From NCBI GenBank assembly GCA_900540045.1, contig UQEF01000021.1:1-34218 (forward strand): a stretch of DNA of 34,218 nt. The letters are read 5' to 3'. The DNA is from an uncultured Eubacteriales bacterium. GTDB taxonomy: Bacteria > Bacillota > Clostridia > Christensenellales > Aristaeellaceae. The first letter of the stretch is position 1, and each line of letters starts with the position of its first letter. A model generated the notes under the pieces. That model was not told where the DNA came from and ran no database searches. It saw only the letters and a list, made by a program, of their open reading frames with translations. A program made the position numbers and the translations under genes. Shown here piece by piece: positions 26,001-32,721 of the stretch.

Positions 26001-26589
26001 GGAGGCCGGGCTGCCCAGCGGCACCATCTTCGTCCGGCCCGACGATCCCAACTACGAATCCGGCGCATCCGCCGTGACGGCGTCGGGCGAAGGGGCGGGC
26101 ACGAGCGAGCTGTTCTACCTGCACATGGCCCAGCACCGGCTGGACATGGACGTGATCTACATCAAGCCCGCGCGCGTGGGCGACCTGGCCTGGCTGGACG
26201 AAAACGGCAACGGCCTGGTGGACGAGGGCGAGCCGGGCATTCCGGGCATCACGGTGCAGCTTTTGCAGGACGGCGAGGCCGTCTACGAAACCGTGACCGA
26301 CGCCTACGGCTACTACCTCTTCACCGACGTGTACCCCGGCGCCTACACGCTGGTGGCGAAGGCCTATCCCGAGCTGACCCCCACCAGGCAGGTAGAATCG
26401 CTTCGCATCATCTCCAGCTGCCTTGTCGGCGGGGACGGGAACGAGGCGCACAGCGATCCCTTCGAGGTGGAAAGCGGCAGCCTGAACGTAAATTATGATC
26501 TGGGGTATCTTCTAAGGGAGGGCGAGTCCCTCCCTTCCGCCATCACGGCCCCGCCCACGCGGGACTGGACCCTCTCCAACACAAAGTAA
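23047..26589 (+). CDS. Secreted protein of about ten SdrD-B-like domains
   Basis: 1180 residues. A signal peptide (MKSLKMNLRWLLTVCATAAV..., cleavage near ARA-A, residue 32) is followed by about ten prealbumin-like SdrD-B/Cna-B-type domains. They start near residues 34, 148, 248, 361, 481, 597, 709, 819, 929 and 1042. Most open with G-x-[VA]-[FW]-x-D-x-N-x-[DN]-G, a probable calcium site, and close with a G-x-Y-[TR]-[VL] strand. Such domains form extended stalks on surface adhesins. No LPxTG signal, C-terminal membrane helix, SLH or LysM domain is visible, so the protein is either released or held by unknown contacts. GGAGG lies eight bases before the ATG. Confidence 0.9.
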   Translation: MKSLKMNLRWLLTVCATAAVCALICLAPPARAAGGEVSGCAYVDANENLVHDESEQLITGVPVRLELRDGGAWTEAARTETDLYGKYAFTGLSAGEYRVICTLSGQELYAVSVGTSMASEAGAVVGDAVTLEEGKSVSGGDVGLAPSARLALTVFQDSNGDGKRGDYDRGVPGIEVTLLEGETPLDSTSTDSDGKAALYARAGRYTVRVTLPAGYGISDGSVQSRTVDLDVSFATGEEEALTLAAAPVGALGGRVFEDMDNDGIMGDSDPGVAGVTVRIEGNRTGTVREITTDETGEYLFDFLPDDMYTISATLPEGMLYARYSQTGGDLRSIFTGSNITREFPVRDAARVMDKNIGVVENGVISGVAFLDLNYNGRLDEGEPGYAGVTVEALRGSGSESQGKTETGEDGAFRLEGLRGGDYQLRAILPDDGSIFSVTAEGAASEVNRFEQRSTRREFTIGGLTLGSGGETTALVGVARIASVSGVVFEDAGYDGVLGEEDKRLSGIRVYAVDASGQSVADTATNSRGEYTLTGLMPGVYTVEVQRKAGYGFTRLRPAEDGGSHVTALVGEMGVTAEMDIAMGEALTGVNAGMLPASTVGGVFFHDVNDNGLRDENEIGMLGAEVRLVSEDGEIDLIQTPAEDGTYFFDGVMPGRYTLHYLLGEHREMAKVVEGGNTVAHDGPDTVYGPFEVVMGEALTLPTAGAVTLGNFSGAVFEDLNANGQWDEGEKALAGAAVTLTPDRTGIEAAQAVTGADGAFDLEGLRPAGYTLTVSLPEGYIFSCPLEGLAFGTLGEQSLVCAWQTLTDRTDKAIGAVKPGSISGVIWLDENEDGSRGEGELLMSGVSLELVDERGGTVVKRTASTDQGFRFDNVRPGTYTVRLTLPDQSSPAADSASTFVANGLRMTQTGVTVEAGEDVDGLTTGLVSATSVAGRLYLDENGARTPLAGVTVSLYKGGELSPLMTVLTDDSGRYRFDGLWPADYYLEAGLPSGTIFVRPDDPNYESGASAVTASGEGAGTSELFYLHMAQHRLDMDVIYIKPARVGDLAWLDENGNGLVDEGEPGIPGITVQLLQDGEAVYETVTDAYGYYLFTDVYPGAYTLVAKAYPELTPTRQVESLRIISSCLVGGDGNEAHSDPFEVESGSLNVNYDLGYLLREGESLPSAITAPPTRDWTLSNTK

Positions 26590-26635
26590 AAAAAGTGGCG
26601 CGGCCGCGTTCCTGCTATCGGGAACGCGGCCGCGC
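26588..26635 (-). terminator. Terminator between convergent genes
   Basis: A perfect 15-bp stem (26598-26612 with 26621-26635, loop of eight) lies directly after the minus-strand gene's stop. On that strand it is followed by seven T's (26594-26588). On the plus strand there is no T-run, but the hairpin could still slow polymerase leaving the SdrD-B-like gene. Confidence 0.85.
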
Positions 26636-26644
26636 GCCGCTTTG

Positions 26645-26986
26645 TCAGGATTTGTACATCTCGCCCAGCGGGATGGCCAGAAACACCAGCCAGCCCGGAT
26701 GCCACAGCCCGAAGAAGAAGCCCAGCACCAGATAGATCAGCGTGACCGTCACGGGATTGGTCAGCCGCTCCCACTGGGAGTCGAAGTGCATATAGTGGAT
26801 CGGCACCGTCAGAAACACCAGCCACCCCGGATGCCACAGTCCGAACACAAAGCCCAGCACCAGGTACAAAACCGTAATCCATACCGGGAACATCGCGTCC
26901 CCCCTGGCCCTGCGGGCCTCTTCCTCCCTGCGCGCCTTATGTTCAAAATAGCTGCCCTCCGGGCCCAGCCCGTCGTGATCGCTCAT
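26645..26986 (-). CDS. Small membrane protein with duplicated HPGW helix
   Basis: 113 residues. A charged N-terminal 30 residues precede two nearly identical membrane units, VLYLVLGFVFGLWHPGWLVF and LIYLVLGFFFGLWHPGWLVF, 44 residues apart. Each looks like a pair of short helices broken by W-H-P-G-W. The duplication is also clear in DNA (26679 and 26811 blocks, period 132 bp). The second ATG after AAGGAGG is chosen, as the first is too close to it. Function unknown; the invariant Trp-His-Pro-Gly-Trp suggests a structural or ligand role. Confidence 0.8.
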   Translation of the reverse strand: MSDHDGLGPEGSYFEHKARREEEARRARGDAMFPVWITVLYLVLGFVFGLWHPGWLVFLTVPIHYMHFDSQWERLTNPVTVTLIYLVLGFFFGLWHPGWLVFLAIPLGEMYKS

Positions 26987-27051
26987 GAGGCATCCTCCTT
27001 CAGCCGGTTTCGATTGTTTGTCAGAGGTATCTTACCATGCTTTGCCGCCGG

Positions 27052-27089
27052 AAAAAAGGGGGCGGCGCTCAAAAACCGGTAAGCGCCGC
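27052..27089 (-). terminator. Terminator-like hairpin in a divergent gap
   Basis: GCGGCGCT (27062-27069) pairs with AGCGCCGC (27082-27089). Read on the minus strand it is followed, after about four bases, by six T's (27057-27052). No minus-strand gene lies immediately upstream, so it might block transcription entering the gene at 26986. Confidence 0.35.
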
Positions 27090-27142
27090 ATGAAAACCTC
27101 ATGAGAATTTGGTGAGAGCGGCCTGCGTTTCGGAAAAAATTC

Positions 27143-27171
27143 TTGCAAAACGCACATCACTATGCTATAAT
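27143..27171 (+). promoter_or_regulatory. Sigma-70 type promoter of rpmE
   Basis: -35 TTGCAA (27143-27148) and consensus -10 TATAAT (27166-27171) with a 17-base spacer; predicted start about 45 bases before the GTG of rpmE. Confidence 0.8.
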
Positions 27172-27174
27172 CAT

Positions 27175-27210
27175 TTTTGCGGTTTAAGACAACCCACAGC
27201 ATGCGCAAAA
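27175..27210 (+). promoter_or_regulatory. Candidate L31 leader hairpin
   Basis: In the short rpmE leader, TTTTGCG (27175-27181) pairs perfectly with CGCAAAA (27204-27210), just before the GAGGTGAG ribosome site. Ribosomal-protein leaders that bind their own product are known for L31; whether this is one is inference. Confidence 0.4.
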
Positions 27211-27223
27211 GAGGTGAGAACGC

Positions 27224-27424
27224 GTGAAAGAAAAGATCCATCCCAAATATGGCAAGTCCATCGTCCGTTGCGTATGCGGTGAGACGTTTGAGACGGGGTC
27301 GGTCAAGCCCGAGCTGAAGGTCGAAATTTGCTCCAAGTGCCACCCTTTCTTTACCGGCAAGCAAAAGCTGGTTGATACCGGCGGACGCGTTGACCGCTTC
27401 AAGAAGCGTTTCAACATGGAATGA
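27224..27424 (+). CDS. rpmE: 50S ribosomal protein L31 (zinc form)
   Basis: 66 residues: [20 protein letters not shown] at the start, then [17 protein letters not shown] and [10 protein letters not shown]. The CxC and CxxC pairs (C16, C18, and CSKC near residue 36) make it the zinc-containing L31 type. The GTG start is supported by GAGGTGAG upstream. It has its own promoter and terminator and is followed by the DUF1385-prmC-prfA cluster. Confidence 0.97.
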   Translation: MKEKIHPKYGKSIVRCVCGETFETGSVKPELKVEICSKCHPFFTGKQKLVDTGGRVDRFKKRFNME

Positions 27425-27432
27425 GCCATTCA

Positions 27433-27459
27433 AAAGAGCGCCGTTTCGGCGCTTTTTTT
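27433..27459 (+). terminator. Rho-independent terminator of rpmE
   Basis: AGCGCCG (27437-27443) pairs with CGGCGCT (27447-27453) around a TTT loop and is followed by a T-run to 27459. Confidence 0.93.
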
Positions 27460-27580
27460 GATTTTCCCCCAAATGCTGGAGTCCGCGCCGCCGCGGCAGG
27501 AAACAGGCCGGGCCGCGTCGAAATATAGGATTTGCGCACCTGTGTCCTTTGCAGGCGCGCAGAAAGGAACAGGAGAATTT

Positions 27581-28693
27581 ATGAACAATCGCAAGCAAGG
27601 CGCGTGCGGACGCGTGGATATCGGCGGTCAGGCGGTGCTGGAGGGCGTGATGATGAAGGCCCCGGACGCCATCGCCATCTCGGTGCGCCGCCCCAACGGC
27701 ACCATCGTGACCCGGCGTACCCCCTACGTGCCTCTTTCCAAAAAGCACCCATGGATGGGGTGGCCGATTGTACGCGGCATCGTCAATTTCGTAACCATGC
27801 TTTCCATGGGCATGAGCGTGCTGCAGCAGAGCACCGACATGCTGGGCATGCTGGACGAGGAGCCCAGCAAATTTGAAAAGTGGCTGTCCCAAAAGCTGGG
27901 CAAGGGCATTGACAAGATCGTGATGGCCGTGGCCATCGTGCTGGCGGTCGTCCTGTCGATCGGGCTGTTTTTCGTGATCCCGGAGCTCTTCGCGCGCCTG
28001 CTCAAGGCGTGGATGCCGGACCCCTCCTCCAACTGGCTCATCAACCTGCTCAGCGGCATTCTGCGCATCCTGATTCTGATCGGCTACATCCTCTTCTGCG
28101 CCAAGGTGCCGGACGTGCGCCGCACCTTCGAATACCACGGCGCCGAGCACAAGACCGTCTACTGCAACGAGCACGGCCTGCCCCTCACCCCCGAAAACGC
28201 GCAGCAGTTCAGCACGCTCCACCCGCGCTGCGGAACCAGCTTCCTTTTGATCGTGTTCGTCATCTCCATCGTGCTGTTCACGCTGGTGGGCTATCAGGGC
28301 GAAAACTTCTTCCTGCGCCTTGGCAGCCGGCTTCTGCTGCTTCCCTTCGTGGCCGGCATCAGCTATGAGGCGCTCAAGGCTCTGGCGCACAGCGAAAGCC
28401 GCCTGGCCCGCATCCTGCGCTGGCCCGGCATGCAGATGCAGCGCCTCACCACCCGTCCGCCCACAAACGAAATGCTGGAGGTGGCCATCGTTTCCATGAA
28501 CGTGGCGCTTCACGGCCTGCCCAAGGGGTGCGAAACCACCCCGGAAGGCTACACCGTCATCCGGGACTACCGCGTGGCCGATCCCGCCTACACCCCGCCC
28601 GCCGCGGAGGAGGCGGACACGCCTGCCCCCGCCGAATCCCCCGCGGAGCAGACCGCGCCCGAAGCCGGGCAGCCTGCCGCGGAAGCCGAGTGA
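27581..28693 (+). CDS. DUF1385 membrane protein (YqhQ-like)
   Basis: 370 residues. It opens with the family signature DIGGQAVLEGVMMKAPDAIAISVR and has YHGAEHKTVYCNE and LHPRCGTSFL motifs in the middle, between about four hydrophobic segments (residues 120-145, 150-175, 215-240 and 245-265). The C-terminal 40 residues are Pro/Ala/Glu-rich. The family's function is not established; it recurs beside rpmE, prmC and prfA in Bacillota. AGGAGA lies six bases before the ATG. prmC follows one base after the stop. Confidence 0.9.
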   Translation: MNNRKQGACGRVDIGGQAVLEGVMMKAPDAIAISVRRPNGTIVTRRTPYVPLSKKHPWMGWPIVRGIVNFVTMLSMGMSVLQQSTDMLGMLDEEPSKFEKWLSQKLGKGIDKIVMAVAIVLAVVLSIGLFFVIPELFARLLKAWMPDPSSNWLINLLSGILRILILIGYILFCAKVPDVRRTFEYHGAEHKTVYCNEHGLPLTPENAQQFSTLHPRCGTSFLLIVFVISIVLFTLVGYQGENFFLRLGSRLLLLPFVAGISYEALKALAHSESRLARILRWPGMQMQRLTTRPPTNEMLEVAIVSMNVALHGLPKGCETTPEGYTVIRDYRVADPAYTPPAAEEADTPAPAESPAEQTAPEAGQPAAEAE

Positions 28694-28694
28694 C

Positions 28695-29552
28695 ATGGTG
28701 GACGTTCGTCACACCCTTCTGGAGGCCACCCGTGCTCTGGAGCGGGCGGGCGTGCCCGATCCGCGGCTGGACGCGGAGTGGCTGCTGGCCCACGTGCTGG
28801 GCATGGACCGCCTGGCCATGCGCATGAGCGGCACGGCCCAACTGACCCCCCAGCAGGAGCAGCGCATGGCGTCGCTCCTGCTTTCGCGTACCCGGCGCAC
28901 GCCGCTGCAATACCTGCTGGGCACGCAGGGCTTTTACGGGCTGGAGATCCGGACCGACGCGCGCGCGCTCATCCCCCGGCAGGAAACCGAGACGCTGTGC
29001 GAAACGGGGATCGCGCACCTGCGCGCCCTCGGCCCCCTTCCCCCTCCCGCCGCGCTGGACCTGTGCACGGGCAGCGGGGCCATCGCCCTGGCGCTCAGGC
29101 ACGAATGCCCCTTCGCGCAGGTATCCGCCTCGGACGCGAGCGCCGAAGCCCTTTCGCTGGCCCGCGAAAACACGCGGCGGCTGGGGCTTTCGGTGGATTT
29201 TTTCGCGGGGGATCTGTTTGACGCCGTCGGGGAGCGGCGGTTCGACCTGATTCTGTCCAATCCGCCCTACATCCCCTCGGACGAGTGCGCCCGGCTGCAG
29301 CCGGAGGTGCTCCGCGAGCCGCGCATGGCGCTGGACGGCGGCGCGGACGGGCTGGATTTCTACCGCCGCATCGCCCGCGAGGCGCCCGCGCGCCTGACCG
29401 CGCGCGGCATGCTGGCCGTGGAGGCGGGCGACGGGCAGGCCCCGGCCGTTGCCGCGCTGTTTGAGGCGGCGGGGCTTTGTGGCGTGGAGGCCGTCAGCGA
29501 CCTCTACGGCCATGCGCGCGTGGTGCGCGCCTATGCGGCGGGCCACCTCTAG
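28695..29552 (+). CDS. prmC: Release factor glutamine methyltransferase PrmC
   Basis: 285 residues. An N-terminal helical domain (about 1-85) precedes the Rossmann methyltransferase with SAM loop [11 protein letters not shown] (122-132) and catalytic NPPY (189-192). It methylates the glutamine of the GGQ motif of release factors. Its substrate RF1 is encoded by the next gene. The start lies one base after the DUF1385 stop with only a weak ribosome site, so coupling is likely. Confidence 0.96.
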   Translation: MVDVRHTLLEATRALERAGVPDPRLDAEWLLAHVLGMDRLAMRMSGTAQLTPQQEQRMASLLLSRTRRTPLQYLLGTQGFYGLEIRTDARALIPRQETETLCETGIAHLRALGPLPPPAALDLCTGSGAIALALRHECPFAQVSASDASAEALSLARENTRRLGLSVDFFAGDLFDAVGERRFDLILSNPPYIPSDECARLQPEVLREPRMALDGGADGLDFYRRIAREAPARLTARGMLAVEAGDGQAPAVAALFEAAGLCGVEAVSDLYGHARVVRAYAAGHL

Positions 29553-29605
29553 CGGAGCGTTTCCCCCCTCTGCCCCACCCCGAACCCAAGGAGGAAAACG
29601 GCTTC

Positions 29606-30670
29606 ATGTTTGAAAAATTCGACTGGATGCTGGCCCGCTATCAGGAATTGTCCGAGGCGGTGAGCCAGCCGGAGATCATCGCGGATCAGGCCCGCTGGCA
29701 GCGGCTGCTCAAGGAGCATGCCGCGCTGGAGCCGGCGGTGGAGGCCTACCGCGCCTACCAGAAAACGCTGTCCGATCTGGCGGAGGCCCGCGAGATGCTG
29801 AGTCAGCCCGACATGGCCGAGCTGGCCCAGGACGAGGTCAACCGGCTGGAGGCGGAAAAGCAGCGGCAGGAATATGAGCTGCGGCTGCTTCTGCTGCCCA
29901 GGGACCCGGACGCGGACAAAAACGTGGTCATGGAGATCCGCCAGGGCGCGGGCGGCGACGAGGCGGCGCTGTTCGGCGCGCTGCTGCTTCGCATGTACAC
30001 GCGCTACGCCGAGCGCCACCGCTTCCGCGTGGAGCCGGTCAGCTACAACATGACCGAGCTGGGCGGCGTGAAGGAGGCGGTGTTCACCATCGTGGGCGAG
30101 GGCGCGTTCAGCCGCCTCAAGTTTGAAAGCGGCGTGCACCGCGTGCAGCGCGTGCCCTCCACCGAATCCAGCGGGCGCATCCACACCAGCACCTGCACCG
30201 TGGCGGTGCTGCCGGAGGTGGAGGACGTCGATGTGACCATCGACCCCAAGGACCTGCGCATCGACGTGTACCGCTCCACCGGCCACGGCGGCCAGTGCGT
30301 CAACACCACCGACAGCGCCGTGCGCATCACCCACCTGCCCACGGGGCTGGTGGTGACCTGTCAGGACGAGAAAAGCCAGATCAAGAACCGCGACAAGGCC
30401 ATGCGCGTGCTCAAAAGCCGCCTCTACGACAAGCTGCGCGAGGAGCGGGACAGCGAGTACGCCCAGAACCGCCGCGGCCAGATCGGCACGGGCGACCGGA
30501 GCGAGCGCATCCGCACCTACAACTTTCCCCAGGGCCGCGTGACCGACCACCGCATCGGGCTGACGCTCTACAAGATCGACAGCGTCATGGACGGCGACCT
30601 GGACGAGATCATCGACGCGCTGCTTCTGGCCGAGCAGGCCGAAAAGCTCAAGGCGCTTTCGGAGGGCTGA
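29606..30670 (+). CDS. prfA: Peptide chain release factor 1
   Basis: 354 residues, normal RF1 length. GGQ lies at 228-230 within [12 protein letters not shown]; its glutamine is the PrmC target. The codon-recognition tripeptide in [11 protein letters not shown] reads P184-S185-T186, so it has the P-x-T form of RF1 (UAA/UAG) rather than the SPF form of RF2. AAGGAGG precedes the ATG by 11 bases, and a long in-frame upstream extension has no support. It lies 53 bp after prmC. Confidence 0.96.
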   Translation: MFEKFDWMLARYQELSEAVSQPEIIADQARWQRLLKEHAALEPAVEAYRAYQKTLSDLAEAREMLSQPDMAELAQDEVNRLEAEKQRQEYELRLLLLPRDPDADKNVVMEIRQGAGGDEAALFGALLLRMYTRYAERHRFRVEPVSYNMTELGGVKEAVFTIVGEGAFSRLKFESGVHRVQRVPSTESSGRIHTSTCTVAVLPEVEDVDVTIDPKDLRIDVYRSTGHGGQCVNTTDSAVRITHLPTGLVVTCQDEKSQIKNRDKAMRVLKSRLYDKLREERDSEYAQNRRGQIGTGDRSERIRTYNFPQGRVTDHRIGLTLYKIDSVMDGDLDEIIDALLLAEQAEKLKALSEG

Positions 30671-30709
30671 CCCGGCGCGCGGAACGCAAGAAGCAAGGAG
30701 TCTTTCATC

Positions 30710-31762
30710 ATGGAAACACAGATTCTCGCCCCCACGGAGGAGGCCGTCGCCCTGGCCGCGCGCATCCTGCGCGAAGGCGGGCTGGTGGGCCTGCCCACCG
30801 AAACCGTCTACGGCCTCGGGGCCAACGCGCTGGACGAGGCCGCCGTGCGCGCCATCTTTGCCGCCAAGGGCCGCCCGGCGGACAACCCGCTCATCGTGCA
30901 CGTGCCGGCGCCGGAGGACGCCGTGCCGCTGTGCCGCATCAGCCCCGCCGCGCGCGCGCTGATGGAGCGCTTCTGCCCCGGCCCGCTCACGCTCCTCATG
31001 CCCAAGAAGCCCTGCGTGCCGGATGTCGTCAACGCGGGCCTGCCCAGCGTGGCGGTGCGCATCCCCTCGCACCCGGTGGCCCAGCGCGTGCTGCGCGCCT
31101 GCGGGGTGCCCGTGGCCGCGCCCAGCGCCAACACCTCCGGCAAGCCCAGCCCCACCACGGCCCTGCACGTCTACCACGACCTCAAGGGCAAGCTGCCCCT
31201 CATTCTGGACGGGGGCGAGTGCCAGGTGGGGCTGGAGAGCACCGTGGTGGACATGACCGGCGACATCCCCACGGTGCTCCGCCCCGGCGGAATCACGCCG
31301 GAGATGCTGCTTGAGGTGCTGCCGCAGGTACGCGTGGCCGACAGCGTGCTGCGCCCCCTGCGCGAGGGCGAGCGCGCCCTCTCCCCCGGCATGCGCTACC
31401 GCCACTACGCGCCCGGCGGCGAGCTGACGCTGGTGAAGGGATCGCAGGAAAACGTGCGGGCCCTGTGCCTGCGCATGTACCGCGAGGCCGTGGCCGCGGG
31501 CAGGTCCGCCCGCATTCTGGCCTTTGAGGAGCACCTGCCGGATTACGCGGGCGCGCAGGCGCTGTCCATCGGCAGCCTCGAGAAGCCCGAAACCGTGGCG
31601 CACCGGCTGTTCAACGTGCTCCGTCAGATGGACGAGGAGGGCGTGGAGGCGCTCACCTGCGAGGTGCTGCCCGCCGAGGGCATCGGCCTGGCGATCATGA
31701 ACCGCCTGAGCCGCGCCGCCGCCTTCCGCATCCGCAACGCCGACGAGGAGGCCGCCCCATGA
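30710..31762 (+). CDS. L-threonylcarbamoyladenylate synthase (Sua5)
   Basis: 350 residues. The YrdC-like catalytic domain (about 1-205) has LPTETVYGLGANA, KGRPADNPLIVH and PSANTSGKPSPT, the ATP and threonine sites. A linker with SPGMRYRHYAP leads to the C-terminal Sua5 domain (about 225-350), so this is the long Sua5 type rather than short TsaC. It makes threonylcarbamoyl-AMP for the t6A37 modification of ANN-reading tRNAs. AAGGAG precedes the ATG. The stop overlaps the next start as ATGA. Confidence 0.96.
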   Translation: METQILAPTEEAVALAARILREGGLVGLPTETVYGLGANALDEAAVRAIFAAKGRPADNPLIVHVPAPEDAVPLCRISPAARALMERFCPGPLTLLMPKKPCVPDVVNAGLPSVAVRIPSHPVAQRVLRACGVPVAAPSANTSGKPSPTTALHVYHDLKGKLPLILDGGECQVGLESTVVDMTGDIPTVLRPGGITPEMLLEVLPQVRVADSVLRPLREGERALSPGMRYRHYAPGGELTLVKGSQENVRALCLRMYREAVAAGRSARILAFEEHLPDYAGAQALSIGSLEKPETVAHRLFNVLRQMDEEGVEALTCEVLPAEGIGLAIMNRLSRAAAFRIRNADEEAAP

Positions 31763-32706
31763 AAACCGTATTGTTCGTCTGCACCGGCAACACCTGCCGA
31801 AGCCCCATGGCCGAATGCCTCTTCAACGCCCTGGCCCGCGAGCAGGGCGCGCCGGGCGTGTGCGCCGTCTCGGCCGGACTGTGCGCTCCCGACGGCGCGC
31901 CCGCGTCCGAGGGGGCGCTTTTTGCCATGCGGCGGCGCGGGCTGTCGCTGGAAGGACACCGGGCGCGCACCGTGACGCGCGGCCTGCTGGAGGGCGCAGA
32001 CCTCGTTGTGTGCATGGGACAGAGCCATCTCAGCGCCCTGCGCGCGCGCTTTCCGGGGCTGACAACGCCGATTCGCGCCTTTGACGACCCGCCCGTGAGC
32101 GACCCCTACGGCGGGGACGCCGCCGCCTATGAGCGCGCCGCGCGCGACATCGCGCGCCAGCTGCCCGCGCTGCTGGACGCGCTCTCCCCCGCCGTCCGTC
32201 TCGTCCCGCCCACCGAGGCGGACGAGGGCGAGGTGCTGGCCTACCGCGATGAATTCCTTTCCGCGGGCGAGCCCCTGCACGGCACGGCCCGGCTGGCGGA
32301 GAGCGGCAGCTACCGCGAATGGCTGGCCGCCGTGCGAGACAATCTAACGGAAGAGACGGTGCGCCCCGGCCTGGTGCCCTCCACCACGCTGCTGGCGCGG
32401 GACGCGAAAACGGGCGCGCTGGTGGGCATGATCGACATCCGCCACCGCCTCAACGACTTTCTGCTGGCCTTCGGCGGGCACATCGGCTACAGCGTGCGCC
32501 CCTCCCGGCGGCGCAGGGGATATGCCACGCGCATGCTGGCCGCCGCGCTGGAGGTGTGCCGGGAGCTGGGCCTCTCCCGCGTGATGATCGCCTGCGACAG
32601 CGAAAACGCCGCCTCGGCCCGCACCATCGAGCGGTGCGGAGGCGTTATGGAAAACGAGGTGCCGGAGGACGGCCGTCTCACCCGGCGCTACTGGATCGAC
32701 CTGTAG
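31759..32706 (+). CDS. Arginine-phosphatase-like LMW phosphatase fused to a GNAT acetyltransferase
   Basis: 315 residues in one frame. Residues 1-143 are a low-molecular-weight phosphatase with P-loop C8-T-G-N-T-C-R-S and general acid D115 in DPYGG. Threonine at position 12 matches Thr11 of Bacillus subtilis YwlE, the residue linked to phosphoarginine rather than phosphotyrosine specificity. Residues 146-315 are a GNAT domain with an acetyl-CoA loop RRRRGYAT (250-257) and the closing ENAASARTIERCGG. No start codon with a ribosome site lies between the domains, so they appear to be one polypeptide. It overlaps sua5 by four bases. The acetylation substrate is unknown. Confidence 0.88.
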   Translation: MKTVLFVCTGNTCRSPMAECLFNALAREQGAPGVCAVSAGLCAPDGAPASEGALFAMRRRGLSLEGHRARTVTRGLLEGADLVVCMGQSHLSALRARFPGLTTPIRAFDDPPVSDPYGGDAAAYERAARDIARQLPALLDALSPAVRLVPPTEADEGEVLAYRDEFLSAGEPLHGTARLAESGSYREWLAAVRDNLTEETVRPGLVPSTTLLARDAKTGALVGMIDIRHRLNDFLLAFGGHIGYSVRPSRRRRGYATRMLAAALEVCRELGLSRVMIACDSENAASARTIERCGGVMENEVPEDGRLTRRYWIDL

Positions 32707-32721
32707 GGGAGGGAGCAAAGC

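Noticed and set aside
23068..26451. A 1127-codon open frame antisense to the SdrD-B-like gene
   Set aside because: High-G+C genes with GC-rich third positions often leave an antisense frame open. The translation is low-complexity Ala/Gly/His/Arg, and the plus strand has a signal peptide, promoter and domain repeats.
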